Shown piece by piece: positions 1 to 8,103 of a stretch of 28,096 nucleotides of DNA (position 1 is the stretch's first letter; each line of letters starts with the position of its first letter). The notes below the pieces were generated by a model. The model had not been told where the DNA came from, ran no database searches, and worked only from the letters and a program-made list of their open reading frames with translations. The DNA is from a virus, in the IMG/VR virus record IMGVR_UViG_3300030060_004231, positions 1 through 28,096 of that record, one strand, 5' to 3'. A program made the translations under genes and the position numbers.

Positions 1-1
1 T

Positions 2-1303
2 AATATATTAAATAACTGGAGAGTTACAAAAACATGTTTACGATTAGGTAGTAGAATTATAGGTAAATGTATGATGGGCTCAACATCAAACGCATTAGAC
101 AAAGGTGGAGAAAACTTCAAACGATTATACAACGCATCAGACGTTACTAAGCGAAACAGAAATGGACAGACAGCGTCTGGTTTATATTCTCTTTTTATCC
201 CAATGGAGTGGAACTACGAAGGATTTATTGACGAGCACGGAAGCCCAGTCTTCGATAATCCGAGTAATGAAGTCTTTGACCCCCATGGAGAGTTAATAGA
301 TATAGGTGTTATAGACAGTTGGCAAAATGAAGCCGATGGTTTAAAAAATGATCAAGATGCTTTAAATGAATTTTACAGACAGTTTCCGCGTACTGAAGAG
401 CATGCTTTTAGAGACGAAACAAAAAACAGTATATTTAATTTAGTAAAAATATACGAACAAATAGATTATAATGAAGAGATGTATAGATCTCTTGGTATAA
501 CTAAAGGTAATTTTCAATGGATTAACGGTATAAAAGATTCAAATGTTATATTTTATCCAGATCCAAAAGGTAGATTTAAAGTAAGTTGGGTACCACCATC
601 TAATATACAAAACAAAGTTGTAATAAAAAACGGTATAAAATATCCTGGTAACGAACACATGGGTGCTTTTGGTTGTGATAGCTATGATATATCAGGAACT
701 GTAGATGGTGTAGGTTCTAAAGGTGCTTTACATGGGCTAACTAAGTTTAGCATGGAAGACGCTCCGGCTAATCAGTTTTTTTTAGAATACTTAGCCAGAC
801 CTCAAACTGCAGAGATGTTTTTTGAAGACGTTTTAATGGCTTTAGTTTTTTACGGAATGCCTTTGCTTGCAGAAAACAACAAACCTCGTTTATTGTATTA
901 TTTAAGACGTAGAGGTTATAGAGGTTTTAGTATGAACAGACCTGATAAAATATGGAACAAATTATCTACAGCAGAAAAAGAAGTGGGTGGTATACCAAAC
1001 TCAAGTGAAGACATAAAACAAGCTCATGCCGCAGCTATTGAAATGTATATACAAGATCACGTAGGTATGAAACAAGACGGTACATTTGGCAGTTGTTATT
1101 TTAACGAGTTATTAAACGACTGGGCTAAATTTGATATAAACAAAAGAACAAAGCATGATGCGTCTATTAGTTCTGGATTAGCTATAATGGCTAATAATAG
1201 GCATTTATATAGACCAAACGCACCTATGCAAAAACCGAAACTTAACATAAGTATTGCTAGATATAGTAACAAAGGTAATACATCTAAATTAATTAAAGAA
1301 TAA
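2..1303 (+). CDS. terL: Terminase large subunit, C-terminal part (5' truncated by window edge)
   Basis: DNA-packaging motor subunit: its N-terminal ATPase drives DNA into the prohead and its C-terminal RNase H-like nuclease cuts the concatemer. The frame is open from base 2 with no stop upstream, so the ATG at 71 is internal and the Walker A/B region lies outside the window. What remains begins near the end of the ATPase (GKCMMGSTSNALDKGGENF, like the coupling-motif region) and continues through the nuclease. The three expected acidic metal ligands are visible; counted from the ATG at 71 they are D203 in GCDSYDIS, E268 in LLAENNK and D363 in KHDASISSGLAIM. Their order and spacing match terminase nucleases. 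The portal gene starts 2 bases after the stop, the usual terL-portal arrangement. Family assignment is strong; the packaging type cannot be read from this part. Confidence 0.92.
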   Translation, partial: NILNNWRVTKTCLRLGSRIIGKCMMGSTSNALDKGGENFKRLYNASDVTKRNRNGQTASGLYSLFIPMEWNYEGFIDEHGSPVFDNPSNEVFDPHGELIDIGVIDSWQNEADGLKNDQDALNEFYRQFPRTEEHAFRDETKNSIFNLVKIYEQIDYNEEMYRSLGITKGNFQWINGIKDSNVIFYPDPKGRFKVSWVPPSNIQNKVVIKNGIKYPGNEHMGAFGCDSYDISGTVDGVGSKGALHGLTKFSMEDAPANQFFLEYLARPQTAEMFFEDVLMALVFYGMPLLAENNKPRLLYYLRRRGYRGFSMNRPDKIWNKLSTAEKEVGGIPNSSEDIKQAHAAAIEMYIQDHVGMKQDGTFGSCYFNELLNDWAKFDINKRTKHDASISSGLAIMANNRHLYRPNAPMQKPKLNISIARYSNKGNTSKLIKE

Positions 1304-1305
1304 AT

Positions 1306-3726
1306 ATGGCAGAGTCTGTTATAAATAACTATTTTCCAAGCCAAGTTGTAAGTGACTTGGAAAAAATGAGCTATGATTATGGTTTGAAAGTAGCTAAAGC
1401 TATTGAAGCTGAGTGGTTTCATACTGATAGAGGTTCTAATAGATATAGAAGTAATCAAAATGATTTTCATAAGTTAAGACTATATGCTAGAGGCGAACAA
1501 TCAATACAAAAATACAAAGATGAGTTATCTATAAATGGTGATTTATCTTATTTAAATTTAGACTGGAAACCAGTGCCTATTATACCTAAGTTTGTTGACA
1601 TAGTAGTTAATGGTATTGCGGAAAGAACATACGACATAAAAGCATATTCTCAAGATCCTTACGGAGTTAGTCAGCGTACAGAGTACATGAACTCTATAAT
1701 TAGAGACATGCAGACACAAGAGTTGAGCGACTATGTTGCTGGTGCTTTTGGAGTTGACTTGTACGAAAACGATAAAGAACAATTACCTGATTCAAAAGAA
1801 GAATTAGATTTACATATGCAGCTTAGTTATAAACAAGCTGTAGAAGTAGCAGAAGAACAAGCTTTAAACGTTTTGTTAGAAGGAAATGACTACGAGTTAA
1901 TTAAAAAAAGATTTTATTATGACCTTACAGTTTTAGGTATTGGTGCTGTAAAAACTTCTTTTAATACGTCTGAAGGTGTAGTTGTTGATTACGTTGATCC
2001 AGCAGATTTAGTTTATTCATATACTGAATCACCATATTTTGATGATATATACTATGTTGGTGAGGTTAAAAGTGTACCTATAAACGAATTAGTAAAACAG
2101 TTTCCACATTTAGATCACGTAGAGTTAGAAGATATAGTTAGAAACAAAAATTATCATCAAGCTAATTATCATAATAATAATCACAACTTAAAAGAAGAAG
2201 ATAGTAATAAAGTTCAAGTTTTATACTTTAATTATAAAACTTATATGAACGAAGTTTACAAAGTAAAAGAAACTGGTACTGGCGCTGAAAAAATATTGGC
2301 TAAAGACGACACGTTTAATCCACCACAAGATTCTGGTAACTTTGGCAAACTTGAAAGATCTATAGAGTGTTTGTACGACGGAGCTTTAATATTAGCTACT
2401 AATAAATTGCTTAAGTGGGAAATGGCTAAAAACATGATGAGACCAAAAAGTGATTTTACTAAAGTTAAGATGAACTATAGTGTTGTAGCCCCACGTATGT
2501 ATAAAGGCCGTATAGAGTCTTTAGTACAGCGTATAACTGGTTTTGCCGATATGATACAACTTACGCATTTAAAGCTACAACAAGTATTATCACGCATGGT
2601 GCCAGATGGTGTTTATTTAGATGCTGATGGTTTAGCTGAAATAGATTTAGGTAACGGTACAAATTATAATCCACAAGAAGCTTTAAATATGTTCTTCCAA
2701 ACAGGTAGTGTTATAGGTAGATCATTTACAAGCGAGGGTGATATGAATCCAGGCAAAGTACCTATTCAAGAAATACAATCAGGTAGTGGCGGTGCTAAAA
2801 TGCAAAGTTTAATACAAACTTATAATTACTATTTACAGATGATTAGAGACACAACAGGTCTTAATGAAGCTAGAGATGGTAGTATGCCAGATAAAAACGC
2901 TTTGGTTGGAGTACAAAAACTCGCAGCTGCAAATAGCAACACAGCAACAAGACATATATTACAGTCAGGTTTATTTTTAACAAAACAAGTCGCAGAGTGT
3001 TTGTCACTTAGAATATCTGACATACTAGAATACTCGCCAACTGCTGATGCTTTTATACAGCAAATAGGCAGTCACAATGTTGCTACACTTAAAGAAATGT
3101 CTGGTTTACATTTATATGATTTTGGTATATTTATAGAATTAATGCCTGATGACGAAGAAAAAGCAATGCTTGAAAATAATATTCAAATGGCACTGCAACA
3201 ACAAACAATAGATCTTGAAGACGCTATTGATGTAAGAGAAATAAAAAGCGTTAAGTTAGCAAATCAAATATTAAAAATTAGAAGAAAAAAGAAACAAGAA
3301 AGAGATCAGCTTGTACAACAACAAAATATTCAAGCTCAAGCTCAAGCTAATATGCAAACACAGCAAGCTTCAGCGGAACTTGAAGTTCAAAAAGAAATGG
3401 CAAAAGCTCAAGCAGAAGCACAACTTGAACAAATGAAAGCACAGCTTAGCGCTCAAAAACAAGCTCAAGAAGTTGAATATAAAAAACAACTTATGGAGTT
3501 AGAATTTCAAATGAACATGCAGTTAAAGAGCATGGAAGTTGAAGGGCAAAAAACTAGAGAAAAAGAAAAAGAAGATCGTAAAGACGAAAGAACAAGAATA
3601 CAAGCCACACAACAAAGTGAGCTTATAGAACAAAGAAAAGGTGAAAAAGCACCTAAAAACTTTGAGTCCGCAGGTAATGATATATTAGGAGGCGGATTTG
3701 GATTAGGTAGTTTTGATCCTAGATAA
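1306..3726 (+). CDS. Portal protein (806 aa)
   Basis: Probable dodecameric portal through which DNA is packaged and ejected, and which joins the head to the tail. Evidence is the position directly after terL, the length (806 aa, in the range of large P22/crAss-like portals) and family-like segments: an N-terminal alpha-helical region, a central part with DYVDPADLVYSYTESPYFDD near residues 225-245, and a segment around residues 480-560 with the TTGLNEARDGSMPDKNALVG stretch typical of these portals. Residues about 640-775 are a very Gln/Ala/Glu-rich predicted coiled coil, consistent with the long helical barrel of P22-type portals, which projects into the head. The tail is Gly-rich (GGGFGLGSFDP). 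The start is preceded by an A-rich leader without a Shine-Dalgarno sequence. Assignment is by recalled similarity and context, not by search. Confidence 0.85.
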   Translation: MAESVINNYFPSQVVSDLEKMSYDYGLKVAKAIEAEWFHTDRGSNRYRSNQNDFHKLRLYARGEQSIQKYKDELSINGDLSYLNLDWKPVPIIPKFVDIVVNGIAERTYDIKAYSQDPYGVSQRTEYMNSIIRDMQTQELSDYVAGAFGVDLYENDKEQLPDSKEELDLHMQLSYKQAVEVAEEQALNVLLEGNDYELIKKRFYYDLTVLGIGAVKTSFNTSEGVVVDYVDPADLVYSYTESPYFDDIYYVGEVKSVPINELVKQFPHLDHVELEDIVRNKNYHQANYHNNNHNLKEEDSNKVQVLYFNYKTYMNEVYKVKETGTGAEKILAKDDTFNPPQDSGNFGKLERSIECLYDGALILATNKLLKWEMAKNMMRPKSDFTKVKMNYSVVAPRMYKGRIESLVQRITGFADMIQLTHLKLQQVLSRMVPDGVYLDADGLAEIDLGNGTNYNPQEALNMFFQTGSVIGRSFTSEGDMNPGKVPIQEIQSGSGGAKMQSLIQTYNYYLQMIRDTTGLNEARDGSMPDKNALVGVQKLAAANSNTATRHILQSGLFLTKQVAECLSLRISDILEYSPTADAFIQQIGSHNVATLKEMSGLHLYDFGIFIELMPDDEEKAMLENNIQMALQQQTIDLEDAIDVREIKSVKLANQILKIRRKKKQERDQLVQQQNIQAQAQANMQTQQASAELEVQKEMAKAQAEAQLEQMKAQLSAQKQAQEVEYKKQLMELEFQMNMQLKSMEVEGQKTREKEKEDRKDERTRIQATQQSELIEQRKGEKAPKNFESAGNDILGGGFGLGSFDPR

Positions 3727-3740
3727 CAATTATTAATTAT

Positions 3741-3765
3741 TATTATATTATATTATGGCAAAAAA
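3741..3765 (+). repeat. Translation-start copy 1 of a shared 25-base sequence
   Basis: Twenty-five bases made of TTATA-type repeats, the ATG and the next two codons (ATGGCAAAAAA) are identical to bases 6544-6568, at the start of another gene. The copy sits exactly over the start codon, so it may be a common initiation region or the trace of a duplication. Confidence 0.8.
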
Positions 3766-4960
3766 GAAAAAAGAAACTGTAGCTGAGGAGGCTGCTAAAG
3801 AAAACGTAACAAAAGTTGATTTTAGTAAAAAACAAGAAGTTGAAGAAACTAATGTTACTAAAGTAGATTTAACAAAACCCCCAACACCAAAAACAGAAGA
3901 AAAAAATGAAACCACAGAAGAAGTTAAAGAAGATAACACTGACGACAACAGAGTGGTTGAGCTCGTTGAAGATGCCGACACCACAGAAAAACAAGAAGAA
4001 GTACAACCGGAAGCTGAAACACAAGAAGAGCAGCCAGCCTTAGAAGAAGTTACTGAAGAAGAAGTTCAAGAGCAAACAGAAGAACTAACTGAAGAGGTTG
4101 TTGAAGCTGTTGAAGAGTCTGAAAAAACAGGTGTTCCTTTACCTGAAAATTTACAAAAAGTTGTAGATTTTATGCAAGATACTGGTGGTACTCTAGAAGA
4201 TTATGTAAGACTTAATCAAGATTATTCTAGTTATGATGATATGACAGTTTTGAGAGAGTATTACAAGCAAACAAAAAAACATCTTACAGACGATGAAATT
4301 ACTTTTTTAATTGATGATTCATTTTCATTTGATGAAGAAGTAGATGAAGAAAGAGAAATAAGAAAAAAGAAAATAGCGTTAAAAGAGCAAGTTGCCAACG
4401 CTAAAAGCCACTTAGACGGGCAAAAGTCTAAATACTATGAAGAAGTTAAAGCTGGCTCAAAATTAACATCTGAGCAGAAAAAAGCTATGGACTTTTTTAA
4501 TAGATACAACAAAGAGTCAGAAGAAAACAAAAAAATAGCGGACAAACAAACTAATACTTTTAAATTAAAAACTCAACAAGTTTTTAACGATAAATTCAAA
4601 GGTTTTGAATATAACGTCGGAGATAAAAAATATCGGTTTAACGTGAAAAACGCTGGTGAGATAAAAGAAACTCAAAGCGACATTAATAATTTTGTCAAGA
4701 AGTTCTTGAATGAAAATAATGAAATGTCAGATGCTAAAGGTTATCATAAATCTTTATTTACAGCCATGAATCCCGACGCTATTGCTAGGCATTTTTACGA
4801 GCAAGGTAAAGCTGACGCAATGAAAGATAGTGTTGCAAAAGCTAAAAATGTAAGCATGGACCCTAGACAATCATTTTCAAATGAAAACTTTAGTGGTACA
4901 AAAGTAAGAGTGCTTAACGATGATTCTCCTAACTTTAAGTTTAAAATTAAAAACAAATAA
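3755..4960 (+). CDS. Putative head scaffolding protein (401 aa, acidic)
   Basis: Probably the internal scaffold that shapes the prohead and leaves during DNA packaging. This rests on its place between portal and major capsid protein and on its composition. It starts with a short Lys cluster (MAKKKKET), followed by about 130 residues of strongly acidic, Thr/Val/Glu-rich, low-complexity sequence that is probably disordered. A helical part follows (about residues 130-260, with GGTLEDYVRLNQDYSSYDDM and the charged REIRKKKIALKEQVANAKS), and then a more ordered basic C-terminal part ending in KFKIKNK. A basic C-terminus is typical of scaffolds that bind coat protein. No protease motif was seen. The first 25 bases of its start region are shared with the gene at 6558. 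The sequence alone gives no catalytic function; it could instead be a decoration or internal head protein. Confidence 0.62.
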   Translation: MAKKKKETVAEEAAKENVTKVDFSKKQEVEETNVTKVDLTKPPTPKTEEKNETTEEVKEDNTDDNRVVELVEDADTTEKQEEVQPEAETQEEQPALEEVTEEEVQEQTEELTEEVVEAVEESEKTGVPLPENLQKVVDFMQDTGGTLEDYVRLNQDYSSYDDMTVLREYYKQTKKHLTDDEITFLIDDSFSFDEEVDEEREIRKKKIALKEQVANAKSHLDGQKSKYYEEVKAGSKLTSEQKKAMDFFNRYNKESEENKKIADKQTNTFKLKTQQVFNDKFKGFEYNVGDKKYRFNVKNAGEIKETQSDINNFVKKFLNENNEMSDAKGYHKSLFTAMNPDAIARHFYEQGKADAMKDSVAKAKNVSMDPRQSFSNENFSGTKVRVLNDDSPNFKFKIKNK

Positions 4961-4981
4961 TAAATTTAAAAATTAAAAATT

Positions 4982-6487
4982 ATGGCAATTACTGGAGGTG
5001 GTAGTTTAAACAGTGTACCTGCTGCAAAGCAACAAACATTAGTTTCAAACTATCTAGATTTCACGGGTACTACGGATAAAACGTGGGCTCAACAATATTT
5101 ACCAGACCTAATGGAGCAAGAAGCTGAAGTTTTCGGACCGAGAACTATTTCAGGTTTCTTATCTCAAGTTGGGGCTGAAGAAGCGATGACTGCTGACCAA
5201 GTTGTTTGGTCTGAGCAAGGTCGTTTACATTTATCATACACTGGTCACGTAGAATCTCAAAGTTCTGGTGAAGATAGTGCTGGTCAAATTACAATTGAAG
5301 GACATATCGATGCAAACGCAACTTATACTGCAGCATCTCATGGTATTAGAGTTAACGATACAGTTATCGTATCTAACGCTGGTGGTACTGTAAAAGGTTT
5401 AGTAACTACAGTTGCTTCTGATGTAATTGATGTAGCTCCTTACAATTCAGGTGCTACTGGTTTTTCATCTGCAATGAATATTAGTACATCTAACAAAACT
5501 ACTATATTAGTTTATGGTTCTGAATACACTAAAGGTACTAGATACTTTGCTGGTGGTTCTGTAACTACTCAACAAGATGATAGAGGTGCTAACGAACCTT
5601 CTTTCCAAACTTTTACTAACAAGCCAATTATCATGAAAGATTACTACGAAGTATCAGGTTCTGATACTGCTAGAATTGGTTGGGTAGAAGTTACTTCTGA
5701 AGGTGGTGCTTCTGGGTACTTATGGTACTTAAAAGCTGAAGCTGACACAAGAGCTCGTTTCACTGATTACTTAGAAATGGCTATGCTTGAAGGTGAGTTA
5801 AACGATGCTAACTCTGTTGCTGATTCATCTAATGTAATGTACAACTCTGCTCAGTCTACTGGTGGTAGTGGTACTGAAGGTTTATTCGCTGCTATTGAAA
5901 GCAGAGGTAATATGTCTTCTGGTATTACTGGTGGTGGTTCTGACTTAGATGAGTTTGACGCTATATTAGCTGAGTTTGATTCTCAAGGAGCTATTGAAGA
6001 AAACATGATGTTCTTAAACAGATCTACTGCTTTAGCTATAGATGACATGTTAGCTTCTATGAATTCTTATGGAGGTGGTGGTACTTCTTACGGAGTATTT
6101 AACAACTCAGAAGACATGGCATTAAATTTAGGTTTCTCTGGTTTCAGAAGAGGTTCTTATGACTTCTATAAGTCTGACTTTAGATACTTAAATGACAAAG
6201 CTACTAGAGGTGGTATTAATGCAGCTGATAGTGTTAACGCTATTAGAGGTGTCTTTATCCCAGCTGGTACGTCTACTGTTTATGACCAACAATTAGGTAA
6301 AAACCTAAAGAGACCATTCTTACATGTTCGTTACAGAGCTTCACAAACGGATAACAGAAGAATGAAGACTTGGGTTACTGGTTCTGTTGGAGCTGCTACA
6401 TCTGCTTTAGATGCAATGCAAATCCACATGCTATCAGAAAGATGTTTAGTTACACAAGGTGCTAACAACTTTATGTTATTAAACTAA
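4982..6487 (+). CDS. Major capsid protein (501 aa)
   Basis: Main shell protein, expected to have an HK97-type fold. Support is the position after portal and scaffold, the length of about 500 aa, and a sequence pattern of the crAss-like/marine podovirus coat family: an N-terminal arm (residues 1-60), an E-rich helix with FTDYLEMAMLEGELND near 260, and C-terminal segments SYDFYKSDFRYLNDKATRGG and FLHVRYRASQTDNRRMKTWV. Residues about 101-176 look like an inserted small beta domain (GIRVNDTVIVSNAGGTVKGL). Codon choice differs from neighbouring genes: more GGT, GCT, TCT, ACT and C-ending TTC, TAC and AAC, as in highly expressed genes. A strong intrinsic terminator follows directly after the stop. 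The start is preceded by an A/T leader without Shine-Dalgarno. Proteolytic maturation is not evident. Confidence 0.86.
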   Translation: MAITGGGSLNSVPAAKQQTLVSNYLDFTGTTDKTWAQQYLPDLMEQEAEVFGPRTISGFLSQVGAEEAMTADQVVWSEQGRLHLSYTGHVESQSSGEDSAGQITIEGHIDANATYTAASHGIRVNDTVIVSNAGGTVKGLVTTVASDVIDVAPYNSGATGFSSAMNISTSNKTTILVYGSEYTKGTRYFAGGSVTTQQDDRGANEPSFQTFTNKPIIMKDYYEVSGSDTARIGWVEVTSEGGASGYLWYLKAEADTRARFTDYLEMAMLEGELNDANSVADSSNVMYNSAQSTGGSGTEGLFAAIESRGNMSSGITGGGSDLDEFDAILAEFDSQGAIEENMMFLNRSTALAIDDMLASMNSYGGGGTSYGVFNNSEDMALNLGFSGFRRGSYDFYKSDFRYLNDKATRGGINAADSVNAIRGVFIPAGTSTVYDQQLGKNLKRPFLHVRYRASQTDNRRMKTWVTGSVGAATSALDAMQIHMLSERCLVTQGANNFMLLN

Positions 6488-6495
6488 TCAATTTT

Positions 6496-6534
6496 AAAAG
6501 GAACCGAGGCTTCGGTCTCGGTCCTTTTTATTTT
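6496..6534 (+). terminator. Rho-independent terminator after the major capsid gene
   Basis: Eight bases past the capsid stop there is a long stem: AAAAGG/CCTTTT, a bulged A, ACCGAG/CTCGGT, a G-T pair, and a C-G pair closing a TTCG loop (6511-6514). A T-rich run follows (TTTTTATTTTATT). UUCG closed by C-G is an especially stable tetraloop. The structure and U-tract both fit intrinsic termination on the + strand. Confidence 0.9.
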
Positions 6535-6543
6535 ATTAACTTA

Positions 6544-6568
6544 TATTATATTATATTATGGCAAAAAA
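6544..6568 (+). repeat. Translation-start copy 2 of a shared 25-base sequence
   Basis: Identical to bases 3741-3765, covering the AT-rich leader, the ATG and the first codons (Met-Ala-Lys-Lys). It lies immediately downstream of the capsid terminator, where a new promoter would be expected. I could not identify a clear Bacteroidota -33/-7 promoter pair within it. Confidence 0.8.
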
Positions 6569-7367
6569 ACAAAAAGCAGAAGTGGCTATTGAAGAGCCAC
6601 AGGTTGTAGAACAACCAGAAACTAGAGAAAGAGTAAAACCCAAAAATGAGTGGGAAATTAAAGACAGATTATACAACTTAACTAGTAACAAAAAACCATT
6701 ATCACGAATGATTAAGTCTACCAATATTTATTGGTTTGATGAAGAAAAAGGTTATGAAAGAGAATTAAAATATTGTGAAAATCAAAGAACTCCATTTGTT
6801 GATGAAATGAAAGGCGATCAAAGATTATCTCATATTATATTTAGAAATGGTACTTTGTTTGTAGAAAAAGAAAAAACAGTTTTGCAAAAACTATTAAGTT
6901 TATACCACCCACATAGAGATAAATTATTTGAAGAATACAAACCAGAATTAATAGCTGCGGAAGAAATAGACACGTTAGAAATGGAAGTTGAAGCTTTATT
7001 AGCTGCTCAAAACGTAGATATTGATATGGCAGAAGCTATAATGCGAGTAGAGATAGGCTCTAAAGTGTCAGAGTTGAGTTCTAAGGAACTTAAACGTGAT
7101 TTACTTGTGTTTGCTAAAAGAAATCCTAAATTGTTCTTAGAGTTAGCAGATGATGAAAATGTAATGCTAAGAAACTTTGGTATTAAAGCTGTTGAGCTTG
7201 GTATAATAAGATTATCTTCAGACCAAAGAAACTTTATATGGGGATCTAATGGTAGAAAAATAATGGTTGTACCTTTTGACGAGCATCCATACACAGCTTT
7301 AGCGCATTGGTTTAAAACTGATGAAGGTATGGAAATATATGCAAATATAGAAAAAAGATTAAATTAA
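6558..7367 (+). CDS. Conserved phage protein of unknown role (269 aa)
   Basis: Function not recognised. The N-terminus is Lys-rich then acidic (MAKKQKAEVAIEEPQ), probably disordered for about 45 residues. A compact domain follows with aromatic and charged segments (IKSTNIYWFDEEKGYERELK, YCENQRTPFVDEMKGDQRL), a helical region (about residues 135-190), and a C-terminal part with FIWGSNGRKIMVVPFDEHPY. It resembles proteins I recall between the capsid and connector genes of marine flavobacterial phages, usually annotated as hypothetical. It stands alone between the UUCG terminator upstream and a UACG-loop hairpin downstream, so its expression may be set apart from its neighbours. A small head-associated or neck protein is the likeliest role from position only. 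It shares its start region and Met-Ala-Lys-Lys start with the scaffold gene. Confidence 0.85.
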   Translation: MAKKQKAEVAIEEPQVVEQPETRERVKPKNEWEIKDRLYNLTSNKKPLSRMIKSTNIYWFDEEKGYERELKYCENQRTPFVDEMKGDQRLSHIIFRNGTLFVEKEKTVLQKLLSLYHPHRDKLFEEYKPELIAAEEIDTLEMEVEALLAAQNVDIDMAEAIMRVEIGSKVSELSSKELKRDLLVFAKRNPKLFLELADDENVMLRNFGIKAVELGIIRLSSDQRNFIWGSNGRKIMVVPFDEHPYTALAHWFKTDEGMEIYANIEKRLN

Positions 7368-7373
7368 TCAAAC

Positions 7374-7412
7374 TGTAGAAGCGGTCGCTCTACGGGGCGA
7401 TCGCAAACTACA
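7374..7412. other. Stable intergenic hairpin with TACG loop, no T-tract
   Basis: A 10-base-pair stem (GCGGTCGCTC with GGGCGATCGC, two G-T pairs) closes a TACG tetraloop (7391-7394). An outer TGTAG/CTACA stem follows across an AA/AAA internal loop. It fills the gap between the stop at 7367 and the ATG at 7423. No T-run follows on the + strand, and the opposite strand lacks a clear one, so it does not look like an ordinary intrinsic terminator. Roles such as RNA processing, mRNA end protection or weak termination are possible. Confidence 0.8.
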
Positions 7413-7422
7413 ATAAAGAAAT

Positions 7423-8100
7423 ATGGTAAATATAGATAACGTATATCAAAAAGTTTTAGCAATAGCTAATAAAGAGCAAAGAGGTTATATTACTCCGCAA
7501 GAGTTTAATTTATTTGCAGATCATGCTCAGATGGATATATTTGAGCAATATTTTTATGATATAAATCAGTTTGGTAGAACTCCTGGTAACGATACTGAAT
7601 ATGCTGATATGCTAACTTTATTAGAAGAAAAAATTAGTATATTTAAAAACATAAAATTATTAAACTACCATTCACCTTATTTTCAAAAACCAAGAGAACT
7701 TTACAGAGTTGGTACTATAGAAACTGGCTATGGAATTGTAGAACAAATTACTCAAAAAGAATATTTAAACATTAAACTCTCGCCGCTGTGCAAACCTACC
7801 TTACAAAGAGCTGTTTATATAGATATGCCTAGAGGTTTTAGGCTTTATCCTACCTTCACAAATAACGTACACTGTCATTATATAAGAAAACCTAAAGAAA
7901 TAAACTGGGGATATACTGTTGTTGGTGAAACAGCGTTATATGATCCAACAAAAAGTCAAGACTTTGAGTTGCACCCATCAGAAGAAAACAATTTAATTAT
8001 AAAGATATTATCGCTAGCAGGTATAACTATTAAAGATGCTACAATATATCAAGCTGCAAATACAGAAGAACAAAAAAGTATTCAACAAGAAAAACAATAA
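7423..8100 (+). CDS. Probable neck/ring structural protein (225 aa)
   Basis: Probable connector-region protein. The N-terminal pattern VYQKVLAIANKEQRGYITPQ EFNLFADHAQMDIFEQYF is one I recall from virion structural proteins of marine flavobacterial and crAss-like phages, located just before the P22 gp4-like adaptor. The first 85 residues are mostly helical; residues about 90-190 are beta-rich with many aromatic residues, including FRLYPTFTNNVHCHYIRKP; the C-terminus is Gln/Glu-rich. No enzymatic motif is visible. The stop is followed 3 bases later by the next ATG, which suggests co-translation. The only upstream space is the TACG hairpin. Exact ring assignment (for instance R1 or R2 of crAss-type tails) cannot be made from sequence alone. 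Confidence 0.68.
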   Translation: MVNIDNVYQKVLAIANKEQRGYITPQEFNLFADHAQMDIFEQYFYDINQFGRTPGNDTEYADMLTLLEEKISIFKNIKLLNYHSPYFQKPRELYRVGTIETGYGIVEQITQKEYLNIKLSPLCKPTLQRAVYIDMPRGFRLYPTFTNNVHCHYIRKPKEINWGYTVVGETALYDPTKSQDFELHPSEENNLIIKILSLAGITIKDATIYQAANTEEQKSIQQEKQ

Positions 8101-8103
8101 AAA

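Noticed and set aside
71-73. ATG at 71 as the true start of the terminase gene
   Set aside because: The same frame is open back to base 2, and a full terminase needs the N-terminal ATPase; the ATG is internal.
3727-3754. TTATA repeats considered as a promoter or as tandem-repeat array
   Set aside because: Too short and too simple; no recognisable -33 TTG with -7 TAnnTTTG pair could be placed with confidence.
7374-7412. Hairpin considered as part of a tRNA or as a standard terminator
   Set aside because: No cloverleaf or T-arm pattern surrounds it and there is no T-run after the stem.
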